Assembly: GCF_032341995.1 (NCBI RefSeq)
Contig: NZ_CP135438.1
Coordinates: 186,001-250,000 of the forward strand
Length of the DNA stretch: 64,000 bases
Direction: 5' to 3'
Source: Domibacillus sp. DTU_2020_1001157_1_SI_ALB_TIR_016
GTDB lineage: Bacteria > Bacillota > Bacilli > Bacillales > Domibacillaceae
The notes under the pieces were generated by a model. The model was not told the origin of the DNA. It was given only the letters and a program-made list of their open reading frames with translations, and made no database searches. Made by a program: the position numbers and the translations under genes. This document shows, one piece after another, positions 8,931 to 17,081 of the stretch. Numbering within the stretch: position 1 is the first letter of the stretch; every line of letters begins with the position of its first letter.

Positions 8931-9815
8931 TTACACTGTTTTGGTTAAAACTTGTGCGCTGCTTAACAATTGAGGGAATTCAATATCTAATTTCTTTAAC
9001 TGTTCCAAATCTAAACCAGTTTTAATATTTTGCTGTTCTAAAAATGCTACAACACGACTTGCCTGAATATTTCCAGGAGACCCCGGAGCATATGGACATC
9101 CTCCCAGCCCAGCTTGCGCCACATCAACTAGATGGACACCTGCTTGTATTCCAGCCATAACATTTGCCAGGCCATATCCATACGTGTCATGCAAATGAAG
9201 GCCAATCGGAACATCCGGGAATTTCTCTGCCAAACGGCTGCAGTATTCGTATACCTGCCTTGGTGTTGCTTTGCCAATTGTATCTCCCAAACCTAACTCA
9301 TTAATGCCATGATTGACTAGATGCTCCGCCACTCTTTCCACTTCTGAGTACGGTACAACTCCGGCAAATGGACAAACAAACGCAGTCGAAATGGCACCAA
9401 TTGTTTTTCTGCCTTCTTTGTTGGTTTCATGGATTAACTCTTTTATTTCTTCTAAGGATTGGTCTGTCGTTTTATTCAAATTTGCCTGGTTATGCTCTGT
9501 ACTAGCAGAAAGGAAAAAAAGTGCATTGTGGATTTTTGACTTTAGAAACCTGTCTAATCCCCTTTTATTTGGAACGAGTGCTTCATATTCTACTCCAGGA
9601 GACATTGGCAAGTTCTGCCCTAGTTCATCGGCATCTTGCATAGCAGGAACCCATTTTGGATGAACAAACGATGTTACTTCCAAGCGGTCAAACCCTGCCT
9701 CAATTAAACTTTTTATTTTATTGATCTTTTGATCAGTTTCTACAAATACAGGTTCGTTTTGTAACCCATCTCTCAATGTGACATCACGAATTTTAAGTTT
9801 TTCTGGAAAAATCAT
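8931..9815 (-). CDS. Hydroxymethylglutaryl-CoA lyase-like enzyme
   Basis: Predicted to split (S)-HMG-CoA into acetyl-CoA and acetoacetate. The protein shows RDGLQNE near residue 17, FVHPKWVPAM, GAISTAFVCPF, GLGDTIG, HLHDTYGYG with the metal-binding HxH, and GLGGCPYAPG with the catalytic-loop cysteine, all as in bacterial and mitochondrial HMG-CoA lyase. I start it at the ATG at 9815 because GGAGAG is well spaced there; the longer GTG at 9824 is too close. It follows GntR in the same direction by about 60 bases. Related lyases for citramalyl-type substrates cannot be excluded. Confidence 0.88.
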   Translation of the reverse strand: MIFPEKLKIRDVTLRDGLQNEPVFVETDQKINKIKSLIEAGFDRLEVTSFVHPKWVPAMQDADELGQNLPMSPGVEYEALVPNKRGLDRFLKSKIHNALFFLSASTEHNQANLNKTTDQSLEEIKELIHETNKEGRKTIGAISTAFVCPFAGVVPYSEVERVAEHLVNHGINELGLGDTIGKATPRQVYEYCSRLAEKFPDVPIGLHLHDTYGYGLANVMAGIQAGVHLVDVAQAGLGGCPYAPGSPGNIQASRVVAFLEQQNIKTGLDLEQLKKLDIEFPQLLSSAQVLTKTV

Positions 9816-9874
9816 AGCGGCCACTCTCCATTTGTAAATTTTTCAGCATATCTATACTTTGTAAAGTAATAGGA

Positions 9875-10570
9875 TTAATATTTATCCTCTTTAGCACTCG
9901 AATACATGGAGGTATAAAACTGATAATCACGCTGAATATGCACTCTCATTAACTCCTCAGCTGCTTTTCCATCCTGAGTTTGAATTGCCTGCCATATCGC
10001 CTGGTGTTCTATAGCACCTTCCTCTATGCGCAGAGGGATGTTTAACACAGCATTTCGATAAAAAGAAATTAATGAATTCAGCTGATTCATCATTTTCACT
10101 AAATATGGGTTTTCACTCGCCTCTACAATGAGGGAATGAAATTGACTGCTTATGCTTTTTAACTTTTCAAGATCTTTTTTCTCAACCATTAGATTCATTT
10201 CATCTACTACATTTGACAAACAATCACGCTGTTTATCATTCATGCGTAAGGCAGCATAATATGCCGCAGTAGGTTCCAAACTTAACCGGCATTCGTAAAG
10301 ATATTTAAAATCTGAAAAACTTGCGCGATACACTCTTACTCCGCCTCTCGGACTTACGGAAACCAATCCATCACTGTTTAGCCGGCGAATTGCCTCCCGA
10401 ATTGGACTTCTGCTGACACCCGTTTCCTGAGAAATTTTCTCTTCTACAATTCGCTGGCCAGGCGGTATGTTTCCGCTTACAATTTGGTCGTGTAAATACT
10501 CATACACATGATTTTGAAGAGTTTGAGACTGAGCTACCTTTGATTTCAACTTTACCACACCCATAGTCAT
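9875..10570 (-). CDS. GntR family regulator, FCD (FadR) type
   Basis: 231 residues. The winged helix spans about 17-85, with PPGQRIVEEKISQETGVSRSP-type sequence and IREAIRRLNSDGLV. The all-helical FCD effector domain occupies about 100-220, with the histidine-rich metal/ligand pocket suggested by FHSLIVEAS and IEHQAIWQAI. It heads the HMG-CoA-lyase / CoA-transferase / transporter cluster and likely controls it. A perfect palindrome TGTATACA lies 14 bases before the start and a near copy precedes the CoA transferase, which suggests autoregulation. The start codon is uncertain: no strong ribosome site precedes ATG 10570 or the in-frame ATG at 10564. Confidence 0.9.
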   Translation of the reverse strand: MTMGVVKLKSKVAQSQTLQNHVYEYLHDQIVSGNIPPGQRIVEEKISQETGVSRSPIREAIRRLNSDGLVSVSPRGGVRVYRASFSDFKYLYECRLSLEPTAAYYAALRMNDKQRDCLSNVVDEMNLMVEKKDLEKLKSISSQFHSLIVEASENPYLVKMMNQLNSLISFYRNAVLNIPLRIEEGAIEHQAIWQAIQTQDGKAAEELMRVHIQRDYQFYTSMYSSAKEDKY

Positions 10571-10583
10571 AATTTTCAGATAA

Positions 10584-10591
10584 TGTATACA
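10584..10591. promoter_or_regulatory. Candidate GntR autoregulatory operator
   Basis: Perfect 8-base palindrome TGTATACA directly upstream of the GntR start. ATAATGTAT(A/G)CAA is shared with the site at 8891. Confidence 0.5.
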
Positions 10592-10791
10592 AAAATGTTT
10601 AAAGCAAAAATGATTCGAACAGTTCTTATCTTATAACAAATTTCTACTTTTGACTACAGGATGGCTGAAATTTTTCCCAGTTCTAAAAAAATATTTGCCT
10701 TTTTTATTAGGTATCTTCCTCCTCCCCCCTTATCTAATGTGCAAATAGTGTTATTAAAACAAATTAATAGCCACTTTGCTCATTTTTCTAA

Positions 10792-10820
10792 ATATTATAA
10801 TAAGTTTTTCGGGTCTGCAA
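10792..10820 (-). promoter_or_regulatory. Promoter for the GntR cluster
   Basis: On the minus strand TTGCAG (10820-10815), a 17-base spacer and TAATAT (10797-10792). Upstream lie two elements resembling the aromatic operator repeats, CGGTGAAAG (10867-10859) and CCGGTAAAAC (10846-10837), but spaced about 21 rather than 16 bases. The leader to the gene is about 215 bases. Confidence 0.5.
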
Positions 10821-10896
10821 GACTACACTCAAAAGCGTTTTACCGGTGCATCATCTATCTTTCACCGCGTTAAAGCAAAAAAAATTGGTCAAAAAT

Positions 10897-10929
10897 GAAG
10901 AGCGTGCGGGCATGCCGCATCGCTCTTTG
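10897..10929. terminator. Bidirectional terminator hairpin
   Basis: AAGAGCG...CGCTCTTT enclosing GCGG/CCGC. It lies three bases after the stop of the Ntn-hydrolase gene, so it ends that minus-strand transcript. Confidence 0.65.
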
Positions 10930-10931
10930 CT

Positions 10932-11573
10932 TTAGGTACCCAATTTCATTTGTTCAACTTTGATGGATCCATTTTTATCAATATCAACTTCAAATAAGCC
11001 CTGCTTGGATAAAAAGATCGCATACGCATTCTTGCTAACTTTCTCATTGTTTATCTGGCGGATTGCCGAAGAGAATTTGCGTATGAAGTAATTGATATCT
11101 GTCCTTGAGACATCCACTTCGTTCATTAAATAACTACGCAGGTACACCATTTCTGTATTCGGAAATGTTTTATAAAAAAAATCAAGAAAGCTGCTTTTTT
11201 GAAAATGGTCATCTGAGGAGTAATACGTAACACGAAGCATGCCGCCTTCTGTAAACCCGGCTAGTATGTAGACAGTGGCGTAATCCTGTCCAGGGTATGA
11301 TTTTTTAAACAGTTCTAATGAATGTTTAAATAATTTTTGGGATTGTGCTTCAATCTCTTTAAAAGAATGTGTATTGAGAGAAAATAATTTTAACTCTTCT
11401 ATGACCATATCAATGACATTTTTAACACCCGCAAAAGCAAAGATGACATTTTGGTTCAATACGATTATCTTTTTTTCATTGTCGCTGAAATGATTCGTTC
11501 CTCGATAGGTTATTCTCTTATCGGCCATTATTAAAATACCGTTTTCGAACTTTTTCCCAATTAATGCTGTCAT
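10932..11573 (-). CDS. Proteasome-beta-like Ntn-hydrolase
   Basis: 213 residues starting at the ATG at 11573 (GAAGGGG six bases upstream), which puts Thr directly after the initiator Met. Numbered from that Thr, the chain has T1, FENGILIMADKR with D17 and R19, T21, a lysine pair at 33-34 and FAFAG ending at 48. This matches the T1-D17-R19-K33-G47 frame of proteasome beta subunits within one residue. Family known: N-terminal nucleophile hydrolases that mature by exposing Thr1. It is not HslV by sequence, and no HslU-like ATPase is adjacent. It is flanked by its own terminator and a leader hairpin, so it is a single-gene unit. Whether it assembles or cleaves protein is unknown. Confidence 0.65.
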   Translation of the reverse strand: MTALIGKKFENGILIMADKRITYRGTNHFSDNEKKIIVLNQNVIFAFAGVKNVIDMVIEELKLFSLNTHSFKEIEAQSQKLFKHSLELFKKSYPGQDYATVYILAGFTEGGMLRVTYYSSDDHFQKSSFLDFFYKTFPNTEMVYLRSYLMNEVDVSRTDINYFIRKFSSAIRQINNEKVSKNAYAIFLSKQGLFEVDIDKNGSIKVEQMKLGT

Positions 11574-11599
11574 AATGTACCCCTTCAGAATCAAATAAT

Positions 11600-11640
11600 G
11601 CCCTACTATCCATGCAAAAGAACAGCACTTGGAGTAGGGC
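11600..11640. promoter_or_regulatory. Leader hairpin of the Ntn-hydrolase gene
   Basis: GCCCTACT (11600-11607) and AGTAGGGC (11633-11640) form an 8-bp stem with a 25-base loop, ending 26 bases before the start codon on the minus strand. On the plus strand it is followed by TTTT, so it could also stop antisense transcription. Confidence 0.4.
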
Positions 11641-11757
11641 TTTTACACATATTATCATAAATTGACTTTTTCTGAAGGTTTGTGTTTTTTTTAAAAGAGC
11701 AACTACTTAAGCGTCGCAGTCATCGATCAAACATTTATCACTACAATTTCTTTTTCT

Positions 11758-12009
11758 TTATGATTGTACCGCTTCTTCCTGTTTAAGCCCGGCCACATGC
11801 TGGTCGATTTTTTCATAAAGTTCATCTGGATCATCGGCAACAATGTTTTCACCATTTACAAGCGCAAATGGTTCCATTAAGCATTGCCCACAGTACAACA
11901 AGCATCTTTCCTCAATAACCTCCAGGTCGCTGCGCTTCATTAATTTTTCTTTAGTCGCTTCTAATTCATCCTCAAAATTGCAAGGACAGAACTTGACGTT
12001 AATTTCCAT
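11758..12009 (-). CDS. DUF1450 protein (YuzB-like)
   Basis: 83 residues with KFCPCN at the N-terminus, CLLYCGQC in the middle and FALVNGENIVADDPDELYEKI, the DUF1450 pattern seen in Bacillus YuzB. The cysteine spacing is like that of thioredoxin-fold ferredoxins, so an iron-sulfur or redox role is possible but not shown. The ATG has a run of GGGGGAG upstream. It is divergent from hppD; the shared intergenic region (12010-12246) contains the aromatic operator array. Confidence 0.85.
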   Translation of the reverse strand: MEINVKFCPCNFEDELEATKEKLMKRSDLEVIEERCLLYCGQCLMEPFALVNGENIVADDPDELYEKIDQHVAGLKQEEAVQS

Positions 12010-12098
12010 ATTTAACTCCCCCTTGTTTTGATTGCCAACATTTTAAGTGGATATGCAAAAAAGATGCAAGAGTGCGCTCAAACGCATATATGCTTTAA

Positions 12099-12176
12099 TG
12101 CGGTAAAATGCTGACGCCGCAAAGACTAAACGCGTTAAAAGGCGTGTTTGCGCGGTGAATTTTTATGTATTATGAT
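12099..12176 (+). promoter_or_regulatory. Promoter and triple-repeat operator of the hppD operon
   Basis: TTGCGC (12148-12153), 17-base spacer, TATGAT (12171-12176). Three direct repeats start 16 bases apart: TGCGGTAAAA (12099), CGCCGCAAAGA (12115), CGCGTTAAAA (12131). Repeat-to-promoter distances equal those upstream of phenylalanine dehydrogenase to the base, and ATTTTTATGTATTATGAT is common to both cores. Confidence 0.75.
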
Positions 12177-12246
12177 GTGAACCATCACAGACAGCAAATT
12201 TTGAAAATTCTGTTTGTTCAATAAAAAATTTAAGGGAGCGATAAAA

Positions 12247-13368
12247 ATGGCAGAAAAAATGGTTGCAGCACCTAAAGCGAAAAAAGAAGAATTATTTCCA
12301 GTAAAAAATGTTCATTACGTCGAAATTTATACCGGCAATGCAAAACAAGCAGCTTATTATTACGCAAAAGCATTTGGCTTTAAACTTGTAGCTTACAGAG
12401 GATTAGAAACTGGATCGCGCGATCGTGTTTCTTACGTTATGGAACAAGGTGCCATTCGATTAGTGTTAACAGGTTCTCTATCTGATCAAACTGACATATC
12501 AACTTTTACTAAACTTCATGGTGAAGGTGTAAAAGATATCGCCCTTCTTGTAAAAGATTTAGAAAAAACATATAAGGGAGCCATTGAACGCGGCGGCATC
12601 GCCATTCGTGAACCATGGGTAGAAGAAGATGAAAATGGAAAAGTGAGAAAAGCGATTTTAGGCACATACGGAGATACCATCCATACACTTGTTGAACCGA
12701 TTGATTATAAAGGCGTTTTTATGCCAGGCTATGAAGCACGCAAAGATATTTTCAATGCCCAGTCTTCAGGCTTGATCGGCGTTGATCATCTTGTTGGCAA
12801 CGTAGAAGTAATGGAAGAATGGACGGCTTATTATGAAAGCGTATTCGGATTTACGGTTCTTAAACATTTTGATGATGAAGACATTTCAACTGAATATTCT
12901 GCTCTGATGTCTAAAGTGATGATGAATGGAACAGGCCGCATCAAATTCCCAATCAATGAGCCGGCAGAAGGAAAACGCAAATCGCAAATTCAAGAGTATT
13001 TAGACTACTACAATGGACCAGGAGTGCAGCATCTTGCCCTTTTGACAAATGACATCATTAGCACGGTAGCTGCTTTAAGAGAAAACGGTGTTGAATTTTT
13101 GCAGACGCCTGATACCTACTACGAAGACCTTGCTAATCGTGTAGGCGATATCGACGAAGATGTAAAGCGTTTACAAGAGCTGAATATTCTTGTTGACCGT
13201 GATGATGAAGGCTATTTGCTTCAGATTTTCACAAAGCCTCTCGTAGACCGCCCTACTATGTTTATTGAAATCATTCAGCGTAAAGGTGCGCTTGGATTCG
13301 GAGATGGGAATTTTAAAGCACTGTTTGAATCTATTGAACGTGAGCAGGAACTCCGCGGAAACATCTAA
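12247..13368 (+). CDS. hppD: 4-hydroxyphenylpyruvate dioxygenase
   Basis: Converts 4-hydroxyphenylpyruvate to homogentisate with O2 and Fe(II). The 373-residue protein has two vicinal-oxygen-chelate halves. The iron ligands are visible: H181 in GVDHLVGNV, H262 in GVQHLALLT and E341 in MFIEIIQR. The C-terminal KGALGFGDGNFKALFESIE is family-typical. I chose the ATG at 12247 because AAGGGAG sits eight bases upstream; an upstream ATG at 12214 has none. It is the first gene of an operon with an unknown gene, fahA and hmgA, and links to phenylalanine dehydrogenase through a shared operator array. Confidence 0.95.
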   Translation: MAEKMVAAPKAKKEELFPVKNVHYVEIYTGNAKQAAYYYAKAFGFKLVAYRGLETGSRDRVSYVMEQGAIRLVLTGSLSDQTDISTFTKLHGEGVKDIALLVKDLEKTYKGAIERGGIAIREPWVEEDENGKVRKAILGTYGDTIHTLVEPIDYKGVFMPGYEARKDIFNAQSSGLIGVDHLVGNVEVMEEWTAYYESVFGFTVLKHFDDEDISTEYSALMSKVMMNGTGRIKFPINEPAEGKRKSQIQEYLDYYNGPGVQHLALLTNDIISTVAALRENGVEFLQTPDTYYEDLANRVGDIDEDVKRLQELNILVDRDDEGYLLQIFTKPLVDRPTMFIEIIQRKGALGFGDGNFKALFESIEREQELRGNI

Positions 13369-13431
13369 ATTTAATCCGGTCACGCCAAGGCTTTCTTGGT
13401 GTGACTTCCTTTCATGGGAGGTGTGAGGTTA

Positions 13432-14373
13432 TTGTTAACAAAAATAAATGTAAAATGGGAAGAAGCCGCTGTTAGTCATTTTATGACAGAGCTTATTGAC
13501 TATGCAGGACTGTTTCCGCCGGCAGCACTTCCGCTTGCAGAAGCCATTTCAAACTATCATTCTTATATCCATGGTTCTGACAGCTGGATGCTGGGCCCTT
13601 TTGTTATTCCTGCTTCACGATTAAATGAACTTCAGCCTTTTGCAGCACAATTTAATGACCAGTATCCACTGCGGTTGTCCGTTATCTTATCAAAATCAGA
13701 AACAATTGAAAAAGAGATCGAGGCCATGAATCTCTTTTTAGAAACATATGACACGGCCGGTTCCATAGAAGCAGTTGAAGTTCCGCTTCCTGAAAAAGTT
13801 GATTTTTCGTTTCTAGAAAAACTGGAACAGTATACAGGAAATTATCCAGTTTATTGTGAAATGACCGGAACGAATCAAGAGATTCTCACAACATTAGATG
13901 CTATCTCTTCGCTTAATCAAATTTCTTCAAAAAGCATCGGTGTTAAAATGCGCATGGGCGGCATTAGAGCTGACTTATTTCCATCTGCCGAGCGTGCTGC
14001 TTTCATTATTCATGAAACCCAAAAAAGAGGGCTGGCTATTAAATTTACAGCAGGCCTTCATCATCCAATCCGTCAATATCGAAATGAAGTCGAAACAAAA
14101 ATGCATGGATTTGTAAATGTCTTTACAGCTTCCATTATGGCTTATTGCCGTTCAATTCATATAGAAACCATCCAAGCTATTTTACTGGATGAAGATCCTA
14201 CAAACTTTTCATTTACAAAAGAGGCTCTTTCCTGGCGCAACTTTACAGTCAGCTCAGCTGAAATCGACAAAGCCCGCACTTTATTTGCGGCTTCATACGG
14301 AAGCTGCAGCTTTGATGAGCCTCGGGAAGAACTAGGAGAGCTGACTATTTTTCAAGGGGAGGCAGCACAATGA
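13432..14373 (+). CDS. Uncharacterised conserved protein of the homogentisate operon
   Basis: About 313 residues. GGGAGGTG fits best to a TTG start at 13432; an in-frame ATG at 13414 overlaps that site. I do not recognise a named family. Visible blocks are ELIDYAGLFPPAALPL near the N-terminus, GSDSWMLGPFVIPASRL, a central GVKMRMGGI, LFPSAERAAFII and KFTAGLHHPIRQY, suggesting a barrel enzyme with a Lys/Arg-rich active site; similar sequences occur in other bacteria, as I recall. Its stop overlaps the fahA start (ATGA), so translation is coupled. It fills the operon position where a maleylacetoacetate isomerase would be expected, and none is visible in the window. Confidence 0.75.
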   Translation: MLTKINVKWEEAAVSHFMTELIDYAGLFPPAALPLAEAISNYHSYIHGSDSWMLGPFVIPASRLNELQPFAAQFNDQYPLRLSVILSKSETIEKEIEAMNLFLETYDTAGSIEAVEVPLPEKVDFSFLEKLEQYTGNYPVYCEMTGTNQEILTTLDAISSLNQISSKSIGVKMRMGGIRADLFPSAERAAFIIHETQKRGLAIKFTAGLHHPIRQYRNEVETKMHGFVNVFTASIMAYCRSIHIETIQAILLDEDPTNFSFTKEALSWRNFTVSSAEIDKARTLFAASYGSCSFDEPREELGELTIFQGEAAQ

Positions 14374-15665
14374 ACTATTCCTTTATAGAAACCATACCAG
14401 ATTCACATTTTCCCATTCAGAACTTGCCATACGGCATTTTTCAGCCCATAGGAAAAGAACCGCGTGCGGGTACAGCAATCGGTGATTATGTTCTTGATTT
14501 ATCTGTAATGGATGAAGCTGGATTTTTAAATGGGACAGGTGCAGAAGGAAAAGATATTTTTTCATCCTCTTCACTCAATCAATTTATGGCCCTCGGCCGC
14601 CCTGTCTGGAGCGCAGTGCGAAAAAAACTTCAATATCTTTTAGACGCTGACACACCTGACTTACGTGATAATGAAGAAATTCGCTCACAAGCGTTTTACT
14701 TAATGAGAGATGTAGAAATGCTTCTTCCAGCAAACATTGGGGACTATACCGACTTTTACGCTTCAAGAGAACATGCAACCAATGTAGGTACCATGTTTAG
14801 AGGAAAAGATCATGCACTGATGCCAAACTGGACACACCTGCCAATTGGCTACCACGGCCGCGCCAGTTCTATCGTTCCCAGCGGAACTGCGGTACGCCGT
14901 CCTCTAGGACAGCGCAAGCCGCCAAATGAAGAAAATCCTGTTTTTGGACCGTCTGTACAGCTTGATTTCGAGCTGGAAATGGGCTGGTTTATCGGTTCCG
15001 GCAACCGTCTAGGAGAACCAATTCCTGTTAACCAGGCGGAAAATCATGTTTTCGGGCTTGTTCTTGTGAATGACTGGAGCGCCCGGGATATTCAAGCGTG
15101 GGAATATCAGCCTCTTGGTCCCTTTCTCGCTAAAAACTTTGCCACCTCTATCTCGCCTTGGGTGGTGCCGCTAGAAGCACTGGAACCTTTTCGTGCATCA
15201 GGGCCCGAACAAGAACCAAAGCCGTTCCCATACTTACAGCAAGCAAAAGATGGGGCCTTTAATATTAATCTTGAAGTTCATTTACAGCCAGAAAATACAG
15301 AGGAAGCCACAAAAATTACAAACACCAACTTCAGCTACATGTACTGGTCGATCGCTCAGCAGGTAGCTCACCACACGATTACAGGGTGCAATATTCGTCC
15401 TGGTGACATGCACGCTTCTGGTACCATCAGCGGTCCAGAACGTGCCGAACGCGGCAGCCTGCTCGAACTTTCCTGGCGTGGTGCTGAACCAGTTCAGCTT
15501 AATGGCGGCGGTCAAAGAAGCTGGATTGAAGATGGTGATCAATTGACGATCACGGGCTGGTGCCAGGGAGATGGCTACCGGATTGGTTTTGGCAGCGTCA
15601 CTGGCAAGGTTTTGCCGGCTCTTTCAGAAGCAGAAATTTTAAATGCCGAGAATGTAAAAGTATAA
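14370..15665 (+). CDS. fahA: Fumarylacetoacetase
   Basis: Hydrolyses fumarylacetoacetate to fumarate and acetoacetate. The 431-residue protein has the family's N-terminal SH3-like domain and the catalytic domain with DYTDFYASREHATNVG, LPIGYHGRASSIV, LDFELEMGWFIG (metal-binding Glu residues) and VLVNDWSARDIQAWEYQPLGPF. GDMHASGTISG near residue 345 is also conserved. It starts inside the stop of the preceding unknown gene. The acetoacetate produced could join the same pool as the product of the HMG-CoA-lyase-like enzyme encoded at 8931-9815. Confidence 0.95.
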   Translation: MNYSFIETIPDSHFPIQNLPYGIFQPIGKEPRAGTAIGDYVLDLSVMDEAGFLNGTGAEGKDIFSSSSLNQFMALGRPVWSAVRKKLQYLLDADTPDLRDNEEIRSQAFYLMRDVEMLLPANIGDYTDFYASREHATNVGTMFRGKDHALMPNWTHLPIGYHGRASSIVPSGTAVRRPLGQRKPPNEENPVFGPSVQLDFELEMGWFIGSGNRLGEPIPVNQAENHVFGLVLVNDWSARDIQAWEYQPLGPFLAKNFATSISPWVVPLEALEPFRASGPEQEPKPFPYLQQAKDGAFNINLEVHLQPENTEEATKITNTNFSYMYWSIAQQVAHHTITGCNIRPGDMHASGTISGPERAERGSLLELSWRGAEPVQLNGGGQRSWIEDGDQLTITGWCQGDGYRIGFGSVTGKVLPALSEAEILNAENVKV

Positions 15666-15714
15666 GGTGCAATGATAAAGAAGATAAAGACAGCGAACGA
15701 AGGGAGTTTGACCA

Positions 15715-16872
15715 ATGACACACTATGTTAAAATGGGCCGCATTCCTCATAAGCGACACACCCAATTTCGCCAGGAAGATGGCAGCCTTTACTATGAACA
15801 GTTAATGGGCACAAAAGGTTTTTCAAGCATCCAGTCTCTTATTTATCATATTAACCAGCCGACACAGGTAAAAAAAGCAGTAAAGATTCGCGATGTGAAA
15901 TATGAATTTGAAGAAAAGGATGCCCTAAAACACCGGCATTTCCGTACTTGGAATACGGAAGCAGGCGGCGATTTTCTTGAAGCGCGGAAAATTTTCATGG
16001 CAAATGATGACGTAGCACTCGGCTTGGCACGGCCTAGCCGCCAGATGGATTATTTTTACCGGAACGGGGAAGGTGACGAGCTGCTGTTTGTTCATGAAGG
16101 AACAGGCAAAATTGAAAGCATCTTTGGCGAACTGAGTTTTGGACCTGGCGATTACCTCGTCATTCCAATTGGCACAACCTATCGTGTCGTTTTAGAATCA
16201 GAAGAAGCCCGCTTCTTTATTCTGGAGTCTAACTCATCAATTGTACCGCCAAAACGCTACCGCAATGAATTTGGTCAGCTGTTGGAGCACTCTCCTTTTT
16301 GCGAACGCGACTTCCGGACACCAGAAAAACTGGAACCAAAAGATGAAAAAGGAGAATTTGAAATACGGGTGCGCGCACAAGGTATGATTACATCCTATAC
16401 GTACGATTTTCATCCACTTGATGCGGTAGGATGGGATGGCTATCTCTTCCCTTATGCGTTCAGCATTCATGATTTTGAACCAATCACAGGGCGTGTTCAT
16501 CAGCCGCCTCCCGTACACCAGACATTCGAAGCGCACAATTATGTTGTATGTTCATTCGTACCGCGCATGTATGATTATCATCCGGAAGCCATCCCGGCTC
16601 CTTATGTACACAGCAATGTTGAAAGCGATGAGGTATTGTATTACGTAGACGGCGACTTTATGAGCCGCCGCGGAGTAGAACAAGGCTCCATTACGCTGCA
16701 TCCAAGCGGCCTGCCGCACGGCCCTCACCCGGGCAAGATTGAAGGAAGCATTGGCAAGAAAGAAACACAGGAACTGGCTGTCATGGTTGATACATTCCGT
16801 CCGCTGTATATTGTAAAGGACGCCCATGCAATCGAAGATAAAGAATATATGGACAGCTGGCTAGTAAAATAA
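15715..16872 (+). CDS. hmgA: Homogentisate 1,2-dioxygenase
   Basis: Opens the ring of homogentisate to maleylacetoacetate using Fe(II). The 385-residue protein shows the N-terminal MGRIPHKRHTQFR, a cupin with FVHEGTGKIES and FGPGDYLVIPIGTTYRV, GRVHQPPPVHQTFEAHNYVVCSF (His ligands) and SVTLHPSGLPHGPHPG-like sequence (here GSITLHPSGLPHGPHPG). It is shorter than the human enzyme, as bacterial relatives of this subgroup are. GAAGGGAG precedes the start by seven bases. It is the last gene of the hppD operon and is followed by a terminator. Confidence 0.94.
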   Translation: MTHYVKMGRIPHKRHTQFRQEDGSLYYEQLMGTKGFSSIQSLIYHINQPTQVKKAVKIRDVKYEFEEKDALKHRHFRTWNTEAGGDFLEARKIFMANDDVALGLARPSRQMDYFYRNGEGDELLFVHEGTGKIESIFGELSFGPGDYLVIPIGTTYRVVLESEEARFFILESNSSIVPPKRYRNEFGQLLEHSPFCERDFRTPEKLEPKDEKGEFEIRVRAQGMITSYTYDFHPLDAVGWDGYLFPYAFSIHDFEPITGRVHQPPPVHQTFEAHNYVVCSFVPRMYDYHPEAIPAPYVHSNVESDEVLYYVDGDFMSRRGVEQGSITLHPSGLPHGPHPGKIEGSIGKKETQELAVMVDTFRPLYIVKDAHAIEDKEYMDSWLVK

Positions 16873-16958
16873 CTTTTAAAAAATCATTAAATTCCGATTC
16901 CAATTAAAATAATTGATCTTCTCCCCGGATAGATCGATTTTCCCTTAATTTAAATATA

Positions 16959-16994
16959 AAGCCGGAGCAAGTTTCCCCCTTGCTCCGGCTTTTG
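16959..16994 (+). terminator. Terminator of the hppD operon
   Basis: GCCGGAGCAAG and CTTGCTCCGGC pair perfectly around a short loop and are followed by TTTT. Confidence 0.85.
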
Positions 16995-17081
16995 TTTGCC
17001 TGCTTTTTTAATCACTGTTTGTCCAAAAAATCCACACAAAATAAAGCGCTTACTAATTAGAGAAGCATATTTTTTTAATTC

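Noticed and set aside
10837-10869. Third copy of the aromatic operator array ahead of the GntR cluster
   Set aside because: Two elements look alike (GGTGAAAG, GGTAAAAC) but their spacing is about 21, not 16, so I do not include this cluster in that regulon.
10661-10873. 70-codon plus-strand ORF
   Set aside because: No ribosome site, overlaps the minus-strand promoter of the GntR cluster, low-complexity product.
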